Assembly (NCBI GenBank): GCA_021234155.1
Contig: JAJEKV010000005.1
Coordinates: 13,013,787-13,077,786 of the forward strand
Origin: Isoetes taiwanensis
Lineage: Eukaryota > Streptophyta > Lycopodiopsida > Isoetales > Isoetaceae
DNA length: 64,000 nucleotides
Direction: 5' to 3'
Under the pieces are notes generated by a model that searched no databases, had not been told where the DNA came from, and worked only from the letters and a program-made list of their open reading frames with translations. Made by a program: the position numbers and the translations under genes. Below, piece after piece: positions 1 to 11,079 of this stretch; within the stretch, counting starts at the first letter, position 1; each line of letters begins with the position of its first letter.

Positions 1-267
1 AAACGTGCAGCAACGAAGAGTGTTGGAACACGAAGAGATTACTTCTGGTATGCTGCCAGAATAAAGATAGCAGAGAAGAGAACACGCCCGGAGAATGATG
101 TAAACCCCATAGCTCCTGTGAAATTCCCAAAGCTATCTCTTCAATTCAAATTCCATATAACACTACAATTAGGCAATCTTTTCATGTCTTGCAAAAAGAA
201 CGGCAGAGATCCAGAGGTAGTAAAAGCTACTAAGCAGATCTGGTTTGAAGCCACAACGAGAACGTAA
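1..267 (+). CDS. Open frame entering from the left edge, unrecognised
   Basis: Frame 1 is open from the first base to a TAA at 265-267, giving 88 codons with no start visible. The product is basic, with many Lys and Arg residues, and ends in WFEATTRT. I do not recognise a domain. It may be the 3' part of an exon or of a gene starting outside the window, but an 88-codon open frame can also arise by chance in AT-rich plant DNA. No neighbouring splice site or polyadenylation context decides the matter. Confidence 0.22.
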   Translation, partial: KRAATKSVGTRRDYFWYAARIKIAEKRTRPENDVNPIAPVKFPKLSLQFKFHITLQLGNLFMSCKKNGRDPEVVKATKQIWFEATTRT

Positions 268-1825
268 CTAACATCACAAATCTCGCTAGCAAAAATGTGA
301 TGCGTCTTACTATTGAAAAAAGTCTCTGCGACAACTGGGTGGATTTTTTCTAATTCATGCACAGTACTTCGACAAAGCACCTTGGAAGCGGAAAAGCAAA
401 GAATATAAGCTGAGCAAAATCTAATACTCGAGATTGATGCTGCGGCTCTGAAAAGCAACTATGGCTATGGCGAAAAGGGAAGAAAAAGGCCAACAAATTT
501 ACCTGCCCAAATACCCAAATCAGAAAAAAATTATACAGATCCGGGAGCTCCAGCGGGGGATCAGACGAAGAATAGCTCCCGATCTGCAGCTCAAAAATGG
601 TAAGGCGCAGAGGCAGCCCGAATATCGTGGTCGTGGGGTTTCCGCCCAGCCGTTCATTTGCTGGCAATTTTGCGGTGAAACTGATAGAGGCCGTCGGATA
701 AAATGGCACGTTCCGACAGCAAGGATCAAGGCTGGAGCGTTAGATTAAAAGTACGTGGAGAAATATGGGACGTCCTCTCCGCAGTAAAGAGAACGGTAAC
801 GCTGCAGAAGTTAACGACGACGGCAGTCATACTGACGCCGTACAATGTGCTAAGGAAACTTTCCGGCGGGAAATCGGCAGCGGCGTCGCTGCCAGTTTTC
901 CCACGGAAACCTTGAAAATCAGTCGGCTCTCTCACGTAAGCCATCGGCAGTCAAAAAATTTGGCAACTAAAAAGAAAAAGATAATTTTTTCTTTTTTTTT
1001 TTATCTCAGCTATGGCGATCTTCCAGAGTTTCGGCGACGGCGATCTTTGGCGTCGGCGAGGCGCCTCCTTCTAAGTCATGTTTTCTGAGCTCCTAAAGGT
1101 CGGAGCTCCAGTTTGAGCGAGTTTTTTGTTAGATTTGGGAGAGTTTTGGAGCTTATGTGGCAAGTTTTATGTTTTCTTCTATTTTTCTTCTGTTCTCAAA
1201 GTTTCAAGAAGCTGCCTTTAATATCTTTGATTTTTTGTAGGTTTACGGTCATGTGTTAGCAAAAATGGTGCAATCCTGCAAAATCTTGTTCTGCACACCC
1301 ATTTTCGCCAAGAATCTCGTGGATCTTTATGTTGAAGCGAGATGACAGTATAGCTTGAACTCCAGTTGTAGATATCAAACGAAGTAGAATTTTAAAACAC
1401 TTCCAGCAAAGAAAATGCATGAACATTGGAATCAATTAAGTGTAGAAACTCTACAATACAGGGGAATGCCCAAAACTAACTAATGTTTGTCAATCCATTT
1501 TCATGCCTGTGAAGAATCAATCCTTCTTGGTAGATTTGTTGACAAGTGATTTATGTACGTGAGAAATGACACCACCATCAGCAATTGTGCCCTTGATTAA
1601 TAAGTTGCATTTAATTAAAGTGGGCTAGATTCTGACGTTTGGCACTCATGCAGTAAAATGAGACTTATACAGATTTTTTTTTTTTGTGCATTGAATCACT
1701 AGGGATAATTCACATCATAGAACCACAATCGGTTCTTGTGCCTTTATCATAAAATCCATAGACATGCAGTGGAGAGAGTTCTCAAGAATTCGAAGTGACA
1801 TGCTGAGCATAACATGCAAATAATA
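268..1825. other. No supported gene; GC-richer patch at about 540-1080
   Basis: Short frames exist on both strands but none shows a recognisable domain. The 540-1080 part is clearly richer in CG than its surroundings and contains CGGCGACGGCGA-like runs and an ATG at about 1012 that opens only about 20 codons. This could be the promoter and first exon of a lost or highly spliced gene. The rest is AT-rich and featureless. Confidence 0.4.
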
Positions 1826-3215
1826 TTATCTACCCTCATACAATGCTATAGCATGGAGGTTGCTCTTGGCTTTGTCCATTTCTTGGGAATCTTGTGGGTC
1901 TTGTCCTTTGCAATATGATAAGTAGGGTATGCCCATAACACACACTCCACCAATTCTCTCCTTTGAAGCAGGATTTGTCCTCCACTTTTTCTTCCAATAG
2001 TCAGAGTATTGTTCCTTCAAGTTGCCTTTCTTATGCCTCCCAACGCGCTCCCAATATTGAACCCAAAACTCAGGGTGCAACTTTCTCCCATCAGGCATGG
2101 TGGTTGTAATATCAGAGATTGCCGTCCCTAACCATATTGGACAGTCCTCATCGCCATCCTGACTAGCACAAAGTAGCCTTCATTGATGTCCTCGAAAAGA
2201 TCCCACTCAAGAAGGTCAAGCCACCTCGGCTTTGAAGCTTTGCTTCCCATAAACCATTTGGAGCCATTGTTGGGACCTTGTGTAACTTTCTTTGATGTGC
2301 TTGATCCATGAGAACCCTCCCATGTAGTCTTTGGCAAGAAACCCTTTCTCAATAGCTCCCCACATGGCTATTATGTTTCTAAGCATGGCACTACTTTCTC
2401 CCAGTAATTGATTAGAGAGTCCATGTGATTTTTCTTGAGTGATGAGGTGTGCTTTCCCTTTCGAACATCCTCCCAATCTGTTATATAATCATGGATGCTC
2501 TTCACTGGTTGGCTAGAGTCTTTACCATTTTTGAAAGGAGGAAGTGGTTTTGGCTCACCTGTAGGAAGAACTTCACCCTTAGGCCCCCTTTGCCACATTT
2601 TGATGCCTTGCACAGGCATCCACAACTTATCACCCGACCTCCACTTATACTGCATGATTGGTATTCCATATCCCACCCAAAACTTAAACTATAGTGGCTT
2701 TAAGTGGCCTGCCAACTGCTCTTACCCTCCAACAAGTATCCCTCGACAAATGATTTCCAATGTGCAATCTCCTCGACCAAGAAGGCCATTAGATTAGGGT
2801 CAATATAACTTTTGAACACATCCATGAGTTCAGGGAGACTTGTCACGTTCTCTCTCTTGAGCTTAGCACCGAAGAATGCATCTATATCATCATGTGTGTG
2901 CCCAACTATCATGAACCCCACCTTCACAATCTTGAAGACTTCTATTGTTGTCAAGTATGAAGTTGCCCCAAACATCCATCTATTCTCGTTTTCTTTCCAA
3001 CAGTTATCCAGATGAACACATAACTCCTCTGATAGTTGATTTTCTTGTATGGGAAACTCATCCCAAGTCCTCCTTGTTTCTTTTGACACTTTTGATGTGA
3101 TCTTCTTTATCTGCCTCTGGTAAGTAAGCGATTGATCATCCAACAAGGCATCAAAAATGGGGGCTGATGAAGAATACCTCCTCCCTTCTTTAGTTTCTCT
3201 CTTTAATTTTCTCAA
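1826..3215 (-). pseudogene. DUF7869-like transposon-type protein, broken copy 1
   Basis: The 171-residue frame at 3215-2700 contains HLDNCWKENENRWM, VGFMIVGHTHDDIDAFFG, MPELMDVF-like and HWKSFVEGYL blocks. These are the hallmark LDNC...NKNR and GHTHDDIDxFF motifs of DUF7869-type proteins, which in many eukaryotes sit in mobile-element genes. Downstream frames at 2676-2371 (GIPIMQYKWRSGDKLW) and 2098-1826 continue the same protein in other frames. At least two frameshifts therefore separate the pieces, and no N-terminal zinc-binding part is seen. The same order of blocks occurs in the second copy at 29.7-32.5 kb, and fragments occur at 61.6-62.1 and 63.6-64.0 kb. The biochemical function of this domain is not established here. 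A nuclease or transposase role is only an inference from conserved Asp and His residues. No terminal repeats were found around this copy. Confidence 0.75.
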
Positions 3216-6200
3216 GCACTTGAAAATCGAAGTCGTACGGAAATTCGGATCATCCTTCTAAAGATCAAGCACAAAATGACCATAGATGCCAGTGCCATGT
3301 CCATGTGTTAAGCCCCCTAAGCTTACTTAATTTTGACAAAGTTTGGGCAAAGGATCTAGCTTTGGTAAGAAAGTCTTGTATTGGTCCATTTTGCCTCATG
3401 AATCAGACACAAATATCTATCACGCTGCATCTAGGAAAATGTTTTCCACTGCCAACACAGTTGTCTACATGATATTTGATCTGACTAGTGATCTGCAAAT
3501 TGCTCCTTGATTTCCATCTTTTCTTTTTCTATTGCAGTTGATGCAACTGTATCCTTCAGCTAAATATAGGTGTTGCACTTCGAGAATGGCATTTGTTACA
3601 AGACATACACATTAGAAAAGTGAGTTTTTCATAACCTACTGAAAAGATGATTGAGAAAGAGGCCGACATCCTGTTGCTTCTAGAATTGCATTGATCTCTT
3701 TAAGGTACTCTTTCTGGATATAATGTTGTGGCAACACTCTTTACATCACTAACACTATTCTCGTTTATTTTGGACTTGGGTGAAAGCATGATAGGGTATA
3801 TATAAAAAAATATTCAATAGGTACCCTTCTGTGTACTTCTGTAGAAGTACACAAATGTATATTAAAGTACCTAAATTACATCCTTACCCAAAACTAGTTG
3901 TACTAAAGAGTAACAAGTAGACAATGTTCTAAGGTACTTCTTCATACCGACAATATCTCAAAAATTGAACTACATCATCATCTTTGAGTATCCAGAGGTA
4001 CTTTTAGTAATGTCCTGATTCATGTATACCCTAACTTGCTTTCGCCTACTAATGGGGCATAGATTGGGACACGTATCTTACAAAGCTTTCAAACTGCAAT
4101 GGCCCTCAAAGAATTCGCTCTAGGTTTCAAAGTGAGTGCATTGCCATGCTGGAACACTCTATGCCCTCTTCTAAATTGTTCCCAGTATCTGTAAAATGAT
4201 GTATTTCTCAAGCCAAAAATCCATCTTAATGTCTCATACATACCCTCAAACCCTTCAATGATAAAGTAGTATTCCTGTAACATCATCATAGCAGGAATTT
4301 CTACACAAGAAGTAGATGAAATTAATTGTCTTTCTGAAGTTGTCCTATGTACTGGAATCTTATTTCAACAAGGTCATCCATGCTATACTGAATCCTGCAA
4401 TCTTGTGCAATCAAGATTGCAACATTCTTGTCCTCTGACTGCTTCTAGATTTCTTTGGTCGACTGCCCTACTTTCCAGCCTTTGCAGGCACCTCGCACTT
4501 CTAGCCCTCTTAGATGCCCTTGGTTGCCTTTTATAGAACACGTAGCACCTCTTCCTTATAATCAATGGATGCTCATCCATCATCAAGTCTTCTACATGAC
4601 CTTAGTGGGGCTTCAAGGTTTGAGTTGGATCTTCCAGGTTCTTTCCATATCTTAGCTAAGCTTGAGAGTTGAACAATCCAAAGCATATAATGCAACCACT
4701 GGAAGTCCATTGGGACATGATGGTATCAACTTAGATAAGCAGCCTTCCAATGCCAACACCTAGATGGTCATCCCCAAGTCTTTGATCTTTTGCACTATCA
4801 GATCGATCCACCATAGCTATGATACCCTTTGCAAAGACTGTCCTGGTGCACATGTGCATCAGAAAGCATTCCATCTTCCTCCATTGGAGCCTAGGGCATT
4901 GTCTCACGCTTGCCTTGCTTTTCTGATTTCAGTTGGCGCCATTCCCTATATGAAAAAGAATCAACATTTCAAGAAAAACATTGCATTAACATTTATCATT
5001 TATCAAAATTCATAGCACTTAAAACCATTGCACCAATATTTAACTTTTAACAAAGACCATTGCATTTAACATTTCCAAAAATAAACAAGGTGCTACGCAC
5101 GGAGGCTTGCCCTCCATGGCCGGAGGGTGAAGTGGTTTAAATCATACTACAAAGTCATGTTTTGACAATCAATCAAAATTGCTACTTCAAAACAATAGAA
5201 TACTTGATACCATGACTTTATGAGGATTGGCCTGAAGAAATCTTTGGTGGTCGGCATGGAACAAGGATGGTAGAAGCATAAGGACAAGTCTAATGGAGGA
5301 GAGAATGGAAATACATGTATTGTCAGCATAGAAATGAGATAACTCCTTGAAGACCTCTGATCAGTTTTTTGTCACAGAGAGCTTCAAACATCTGGGGAGC
5401 AGGCTTTGTAGAGGAATGAAATATTGACGCATAGCCTGACTATAAACCTCGCAAGAAAAGTAAAATCCAATGATCCCGGACTCGAAATGCAAGATCTATG
5501 CAATGCACATACCAATAATCCATGTTTCCATAGCTAAATGAAGATCCCTCCCAAAAAAAAAAAAAAAAAAAAAAAAAGGAATGATAGCCATGTACAAGTA
5601 TTGATGCAGGGGGTCTGGTGGAATTTCTATGTTTTAAGTTTGGACTAGTGAATGCAGTGAATGTACATTGCATTGTGTGAGCTTGATGAAGGAGTTATGT
5701 AGGTGATGATTATGGGTGTTTTGTTTATGTGTGCATTGTTTTTGATGGTTTTGTTTCAGGTAGTTAATGCTTGATTTGAATTCTAGGATTTTGGAGTTTG
5801 CAGGCAATGAATGCATGAAAGTGAGGCGTAGTTATATTTATTGCGTCATATGAATGAAGAACCACGTGAAATAGATTAGATAGTGGAATTGTCAGATCCT
5901 TAGAAACATATGAAACAATGTATGAAGGATCGAAATAGAAAGAAAAGAATCTGATATAGTTGAATAAAGATATATTTACCTTTTTTGCCTGTTCTTAACC
6001 TATGACAAACTTATCAAGAGCATCACATATCTACCTTGGAGTTGGCAGATCTTTCCCAAGGTTTTCACCTCCCCAAGCATCTCTAGTTCCAAAAGCATCA
6101 CCTCCTCCTGATCCTCCAATGGTAGGTTATGCCCTAACTAGATTGGTATTTGGAAGAAATGGAGGATTAGGTGATTGTTGCATTGCAATTACAAGAGGCA

Positions 6201-6885
6201 ATGTAATACCAGCTCCCTGCTACCAGTGTTGTGGATTGTCACCATATCTTCTTGAATCTTCAATACTAGGGTTTTGAAAATACAAATCACTTAAAATTGG
6301 ATCATAAGAATAGACTGGATCCAATACCAGTGGTCTGTCAATAAAAAGCAATAATTTATTTAAACAATGTGAGCTAAGGGAGAAGTTTCATTTTCTAAGG
6401 CTAAGGTTAATAGCCTCGTACTAGTTTTCCCTTGAGATCACAATATTTTAGACTTTACATAAGCAACAATAGCAACCTGCTAAGATATATCATTGTGAAA
6501 TTATTCAGTTGTTAATCCTATCAAAGTCATAATATCAGAAGTACAAGGGCACACAATGATTATGCTTGTGAAAAGATTCTTTACCGAAGAAGTGGCTACC
6601 GATTCAACATTGTCGTGTTCATAAGATGTTCAAAATTTTGCTCCTCATCCGACACATATTCTCAATATGTTGTAATGGCCTGAAAATTTCAAAAGTCAAA
6701 GTTTGATAATGAAAGAACAACTAAGTAACTTAGAACCATCATGAAAATACTAGAATGAATGACAATGTTCTAATGAAAGACTAATTAACTTAGAACCACA
6801 CTAGAATAAATGACAATCCACAATTGCCATGCCTTTATCAACATATGATATACCTGGTCAATAATGAAAAGATCATTATCGAGCT
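3216..6885. other. Long stretch without a supported gene
   Basis: Many short frames up to about 90 codons occur on both strands without recognisable motifs. A poly(A) run lies at 5553-5577. A minus-strand frame at 4089-4289 (66 codons) is rich in aromatic and basic residues but unassigned. The sequence is AT-rich and looks like decayed repeat DNA. Confidence 0.4.
5553..5577 (+). repeat. Poly(A) run of 25 bases
   Basis: An uninterrupted run of A. It could be the tail of a retroposed sequence, but no recognisable retrotransposon or processed transcript lies immediately upstream. Confidence 0.8.
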
Positions 6886-6889
6886 TGGC

Positions 6890-7250
6890 AATGATAAATC
6901 CAAGGTTAAACTGGCCAATTACCTGCAGAGAGTGCGAATATTGAGATTTAAAATGTTCGATATGCTACACTTTGAAATTTTGATCAGTCCAAGCTTCGTC
7001 AACATGAGGAGATGGACATAGCATTCAACATAAATAGAGCTAGAAATAACCTCCATCCTCTTGAAATCAGCTTTGTTGAAAGACTTTTCCAGCTCACTTG
7101 TGGTAGCAGCCAATGCTGTCTCTTTTTCTGTTCCCTCTTTAGGAACCTCATCCAAAGTAACTGAAGCCGCTATAAAGGATCTACTGAGGCCTTTCTTTAC
7201 AGCTAAAGTCCCATTACTTGAGCGATGTCATGCTTCCCACTGCATCACTG
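6890..7250 (-). pseudogene. Possible N-terminal exon of a FRIGIDA-like gene
   Basis: Minus-strand frame 7155-6919 encodes LAATTSELEKSFNKADFKRM and similar helix-forming residues, and ends at a good splice-donor context (CAG/GTAATT) near 6923. The piece lies directly downstream (minus strand) of a roughly 200-bp segment at 7245-7455. That segment is also found immediately upstream of the FRIGIDA-like pseudogene at 35.2-37.2 kb. FRIGIDA-like proteins have an N-terminal coiled coil before their core domain, so this could be such an exon. No core domain follows here, so the assignment rests on position and coiled-coil character only. Confidence 0.3.
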
Positions 7251-7455
7251 CAGTTGCATCAGATTGGAGCTTCGGTTTGCCTTGCCAGTTACCCGGTTGA
7301 AACATCCACGATCTAGAATGCAGGTGACCGCCAGTTTACAGAGAACAATAGGTTTGGAGCAGTCATTGGCATATCCTAGGTAAATTTCCAGCATATACCT
7401 AGGATATGCCACAAACCCACATAAGCGAGGGTTTGCCCCCCTAGGGGCAACCCAA
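7245..7455 (-). repeat. About 200-bp segment shared with 37,228-37,448
   Basis: Both copies contain, in the same orientation, GTTGCATCAGATT, CCTTGCCAGTTACCCGG, GAAACATCCA, GACCGCCAGTTTACA, AGGTTTGGAGCAGTCA, AAGCGAGGGTTTGCCCC and CTAGGGGCAACCCAAAAAC. They differ by scattered substitutions and small indels. In both places the segment lies just upstream (minus strand) of a FRIGIDA-like or suspected FRIGIDA-like fragment. It may be a shared leader or promoter duplicated with the gene, or a repeat inserted twice. Confidence 0.8.
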
Positions 7456-10323
7456 AAACGAAGAGGTTTCATGTACAAATCATGTAAATCATTAATAAAT
7501 AGAAGTTCCAAATCTGCATACAGAATTGCCCATTTAAGAAATTGAATTGAACACTTCAATGGGCAATCCTTTAGAAACAAAACACCCAACACATTTCTAA
7601 GAACAAAAATACATACGTCAAGTATCCAAGTTCCCTTCATAAACATAACGAGAAACCCATATAATCTAGAAGTTTGCACTTCATTCTAGCAATGTTTGAA
7701 ACATCTTATCCTCTTGAAATAGCTCATTGGCTAAAGTAGCAAGTATCATTGTCCATGATACCACAATTCCTATTCAGAAATGTCGTTTGCCAAGACAGAC
7801 CATTTCCCTTTATGCGTTTGCAAGAGAACCTTTGCTTTCTACGCTTTCATGATTAGAACCTTCTAGGCATTTCACAATAAAATTTTGAATTTTGGAGGAG
7901 CGAATAGAATAGAATTGAGATTAAATGCACTCATAAACAATAATGACCAGGCAACAATTTGGTGCAATGTGTTTTTTCTTTGCATGTCGAAGAATAATGC
8001 GCAAGGCATCAATATGGTGGAACATTTTTTTTTAAATTACATCACCTTAAACTCTTAGTGACCCTAATAATATTGATATATTTTGACATGCAAGTCTTAG
8101 TCACACAAAAAAATAGTCACAAGGATAGTTGATTCTGTATTTTAACATAAAATGTTATTCGAATATTTTAGGTATTAAATCAACTACATTTTATGACCAA
8201 TTATACCATGAGCCTTTGACCGATGGATAGACCATAAGCCTAAATAACGTTTTGTTTTCGCACCGCATTAAGTGAGTTTTGTAAGGAATCTAGGGGATTC
8301 TTAAGGAAATCTTTATAAAATCTAAGGAACATTTGTCAGTATCTTGAGGAATTTGAATGAATCTTAGAAAACCGCAGAGAATCATAGATAGACCACCAAG
8401 AAAGTAATAATCGACACATTTTGGATAGATTTTGGATTTCTGTACAAAAGTAAGAAGATCTGGCAGCAAATACCTGTTGTTTTGCAGAGATAAGGAAAGC
8501 ACAACTGACGTTAGCTGCAAAACAGTGCCCAAACCCTAACCTAATATCCAGACATTTTTACCAGTTGTCTTTCGATTGAGCAAAATGCACCACCCCACTT
8601 AGGGACTGCCAGATATTGCCAAGCTACACGCCATAGCGATCCTAGCCATTTTTACTACTTTAGTACAACTTGTTCAGATTTTAGGAAGAGAAATTGCAAG
8701 CAAGGGGATGCCTGTGAATGTGCCCATGGGTCTCATACACCCGAGCAACTAAGGCTTCTTCCGGCAGCACAAGCAGCAATAAGTTCTTCAACTTCATCAT
8801 CATCCAAAAAGCAAAGTTGTCAAATTCCTAGCTATTAGATTAGTAAATTTTCTCCAATCAATCATTTGAGATTATGACCGCAGTGTCTAAGGCAAACTCC
8901 CAAGAAGTCTAAATCAAAAAGCCCTCAATATTTAACACAATCATAATATGTTGTTTAAGGATTTGACTTTAAGACATCCCCAATGTTGGAACAAAATCAT
9001 CAACAACCTGCAAAATAGGAGTAAGATATAGGTTTAAGCAATATATGTGATATATTATATGAATGAATAGAACAAATTTATCTACAACAGAATGATAGAC
9101 GTGCCATTATCCATATTATATGTGGCAAAGCTCTGAGTGAGAGGCCATAACAAGCCTCTGATTGTTGAAGCTCAGGACGATACTTTCTACAAGATGTCAT
9201 GTACCAGCGACGGAGGCCATGGCCATTTTTTAAGTCTACCTACATACTTCGGAATGATGTCAATGATACAACAACAAATTATATGAATACAAAAACACCT
9301 GTATTTGGGACAAACAAATACATAAGAAACAAAGATAGAGAGAAGCACCTATACAAGAGCATATGGTTTCTTTATACCATGACCAAATAAAAGGAAATCT
9401 TGTGTCTTTTTCTCCATCAGCGATGATGGTGAAGTATAACTCTTGCAACAGAAATGCTTTATTGGAGAAATAACCTACAACTTACACAACTGCTACAAAA
9501 GTACAACTCTTGCAAGAGGAATGCTTTATTGAAGAAATAACCTACAACTTATACAACTGCTAGAAATCGCAAAGGATGTTAGCTTGAAAACACTCAAAGT
9601 GCTTTAAGCAAGAAAATTCTTGTGTGACAACCCTTCTTTTCAATGTCATACATCTACTCAGAACGGCTCATGTACCAACTCTGCCCCATCACCAAGATAC
9701 GTCTGGAAAAGTTGCAGAAAAGTTGCAGAATTTGCAACGTCCTTGAAACATAAATATGTAGCATAATAACAGGGGGTTTTCTTTGTGTTTTTGTATGCTT
9801 TTCACAAAGGTTTTCTTAAGATTTCATGGCGTATTTGAATGGATGTACTAATGCGTACATCTAGAGTGCACCATTTCTTAGTCATTGATTTAGCTTTTTT
9901 TTTTTCAATGGTCCAACATCCAAGGGCTCACAACAAAAGCCCTCTTTTTATTTTAGGGGCTGAACATGCAAGTCTCATGGATAGCATTTTAGGGCATTCT
10001 TTGCCCTAAAGCTTAGCCATGAACCATTGTTGGGGTTGGCCGACATCACCGACACATCGGATTTGAAGCAGCGGATTTGCCTGCAGGGTTTGCTGGAAGA
10101 ATTTGAGTATACTGAATTTAAGAACCAGTGGAGATCCAGGCTTTAGTCTCCAGGCATCGGGCTGTGCATCTAGGGTCAAAAAATTCGTGGAAGTGTGATT
10201 CTTAGGGTGTGATGATAAGACATCTGGCTGAACAACTCCTGTATACAGCTTCTTTCTGAAAATTCGTGCATTTAGGGCTAGGCCTTCTGGAGCCGAGGTT
10301 GCTTCTGGAGCCTGGCTGTAACA
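7456..10323. other. No supported gene
   Basis: The stretch is AT-rich and has only short frames. One tandem duplication is noted separately at 9434-9567. Minus frame 10410-10006 (134 codons) has no recognisable motif and overlaps the plus frame at 10324; I do not call it a gene. Confidence 0.4.
9434..9567. repeat. Tandem duplication, 67-bp unit x2
   Basis: Two adjacent units share ACTCTTGCAA, ATGCTTTATTG and AGAAATAACCTACAACTTA with a few substitutions. The first starts at 9434 and the second at 9501. Confidence 0.8.
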
Positions 10324-10812
10324 TTGCGGTGGCTCCGATCGAAATTTTACAAAATGAAGGCCAAGTTCATTTCTACAGCACGTTATATAAAACATTTTTG
10401 GATTGATCAAGCAAGCAGAAACTCCGAACAGGCCACAAAGGATTGGTCAATCTGGCCATTTGGTAGCACACAGTCATCGCTTGGATCTATTGGGTCGGCT
10501 GAAGGAAAAGAGCTGCTTAGGGTTTTGAATAGAGGCCTGGACCTCCTTCAGAAATGCACAGATGAAGATCCTGCAAATCTAGCTTTTGTTTCCATTCTGC
10601 TCATCAATGCAGGTGAGTTTTCTGAGATTGTTGATGCTGTTAAAAGAATTTCCAAGAAATTTATAAAGTTGATAGAGGTTTGTAATACAGCTAAAAGGGA
10701 ACAGGGTAGAAGCATGAAAGGGTGGGCCAAAAAAGGGACACTTTTATACATTTACATTTGGCAAAATGTAAAAAAATTCTCCTTGAGGTCTCATTTATTA
10801 GGGGGTACCTAA
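10324..10812 (+). CDS. Hypothetical 162-residue frame
   Basis: This is one of the longer uninterrupted frames in the window. The middle part (LLQKCTDEDPANLAFVSILL and SEIVDAVKRISKKFIKLIEV) has the look of amphipathic helices. The last 30 codons run into AT-rich repeat-like DNA and are probably not coding. If real, the gene is likely a first exon ending near 10,611 at AATGCAGGTGAGTT, a good splice-donor context after about 95 codons. I recognise no family. It could equally be a decayed exon. Confidence 0.3.
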   Translation: MRWLRSKFYKMKAKFISTARYIKHFWIDQASRNSEQATKDWSIWPFGSTQSSLGSIGSAEGKELLRVLNRGLDLLQKCTDEDPANLAFVSILLINAGEFSEIVDAVKRISKKFIKLIEVCNTAKREQGRSMKGWAKKGTLLYIYIWQNVKKFSLRSHLLGGT

Positions 10813-11079
10813 TTTTCAAACGGGTTGGGAAACTTTAATGCACTAATTTTAAAAAAAAAAAAAAAAAAAAAGACCTCCTTCCTCGATTCTTTGATCCCGC
10901 CCATTCCCAACCCTGCTGCTCCCGCCATAGCCAGACCTTTGCAAGGTCGATCATGGACCCTAAGCCCTGATACTCTCCCATTATCACCTAGACGGAGCTA
11001 GGGTTTAGGCTGCGAGGAGGGTGTGATTTTGTGCATTCATTAGTGATTGATCAAGCCCTATTAGTAGCAGCAAGAAGCA

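Noticed and set aside
1012..1090. Gene start in a CG-rich patch (MAIFQSFGDGDLW)
   Set aside because: The frame closes after about 20 codons, no donor could be placed convincingly and no family is recognisable.
10006..10410. 134-codon minus-strand frame
   Set aside because: It overlaps the plus-strand frame at 10,324, has no motif and no coherent splice context.
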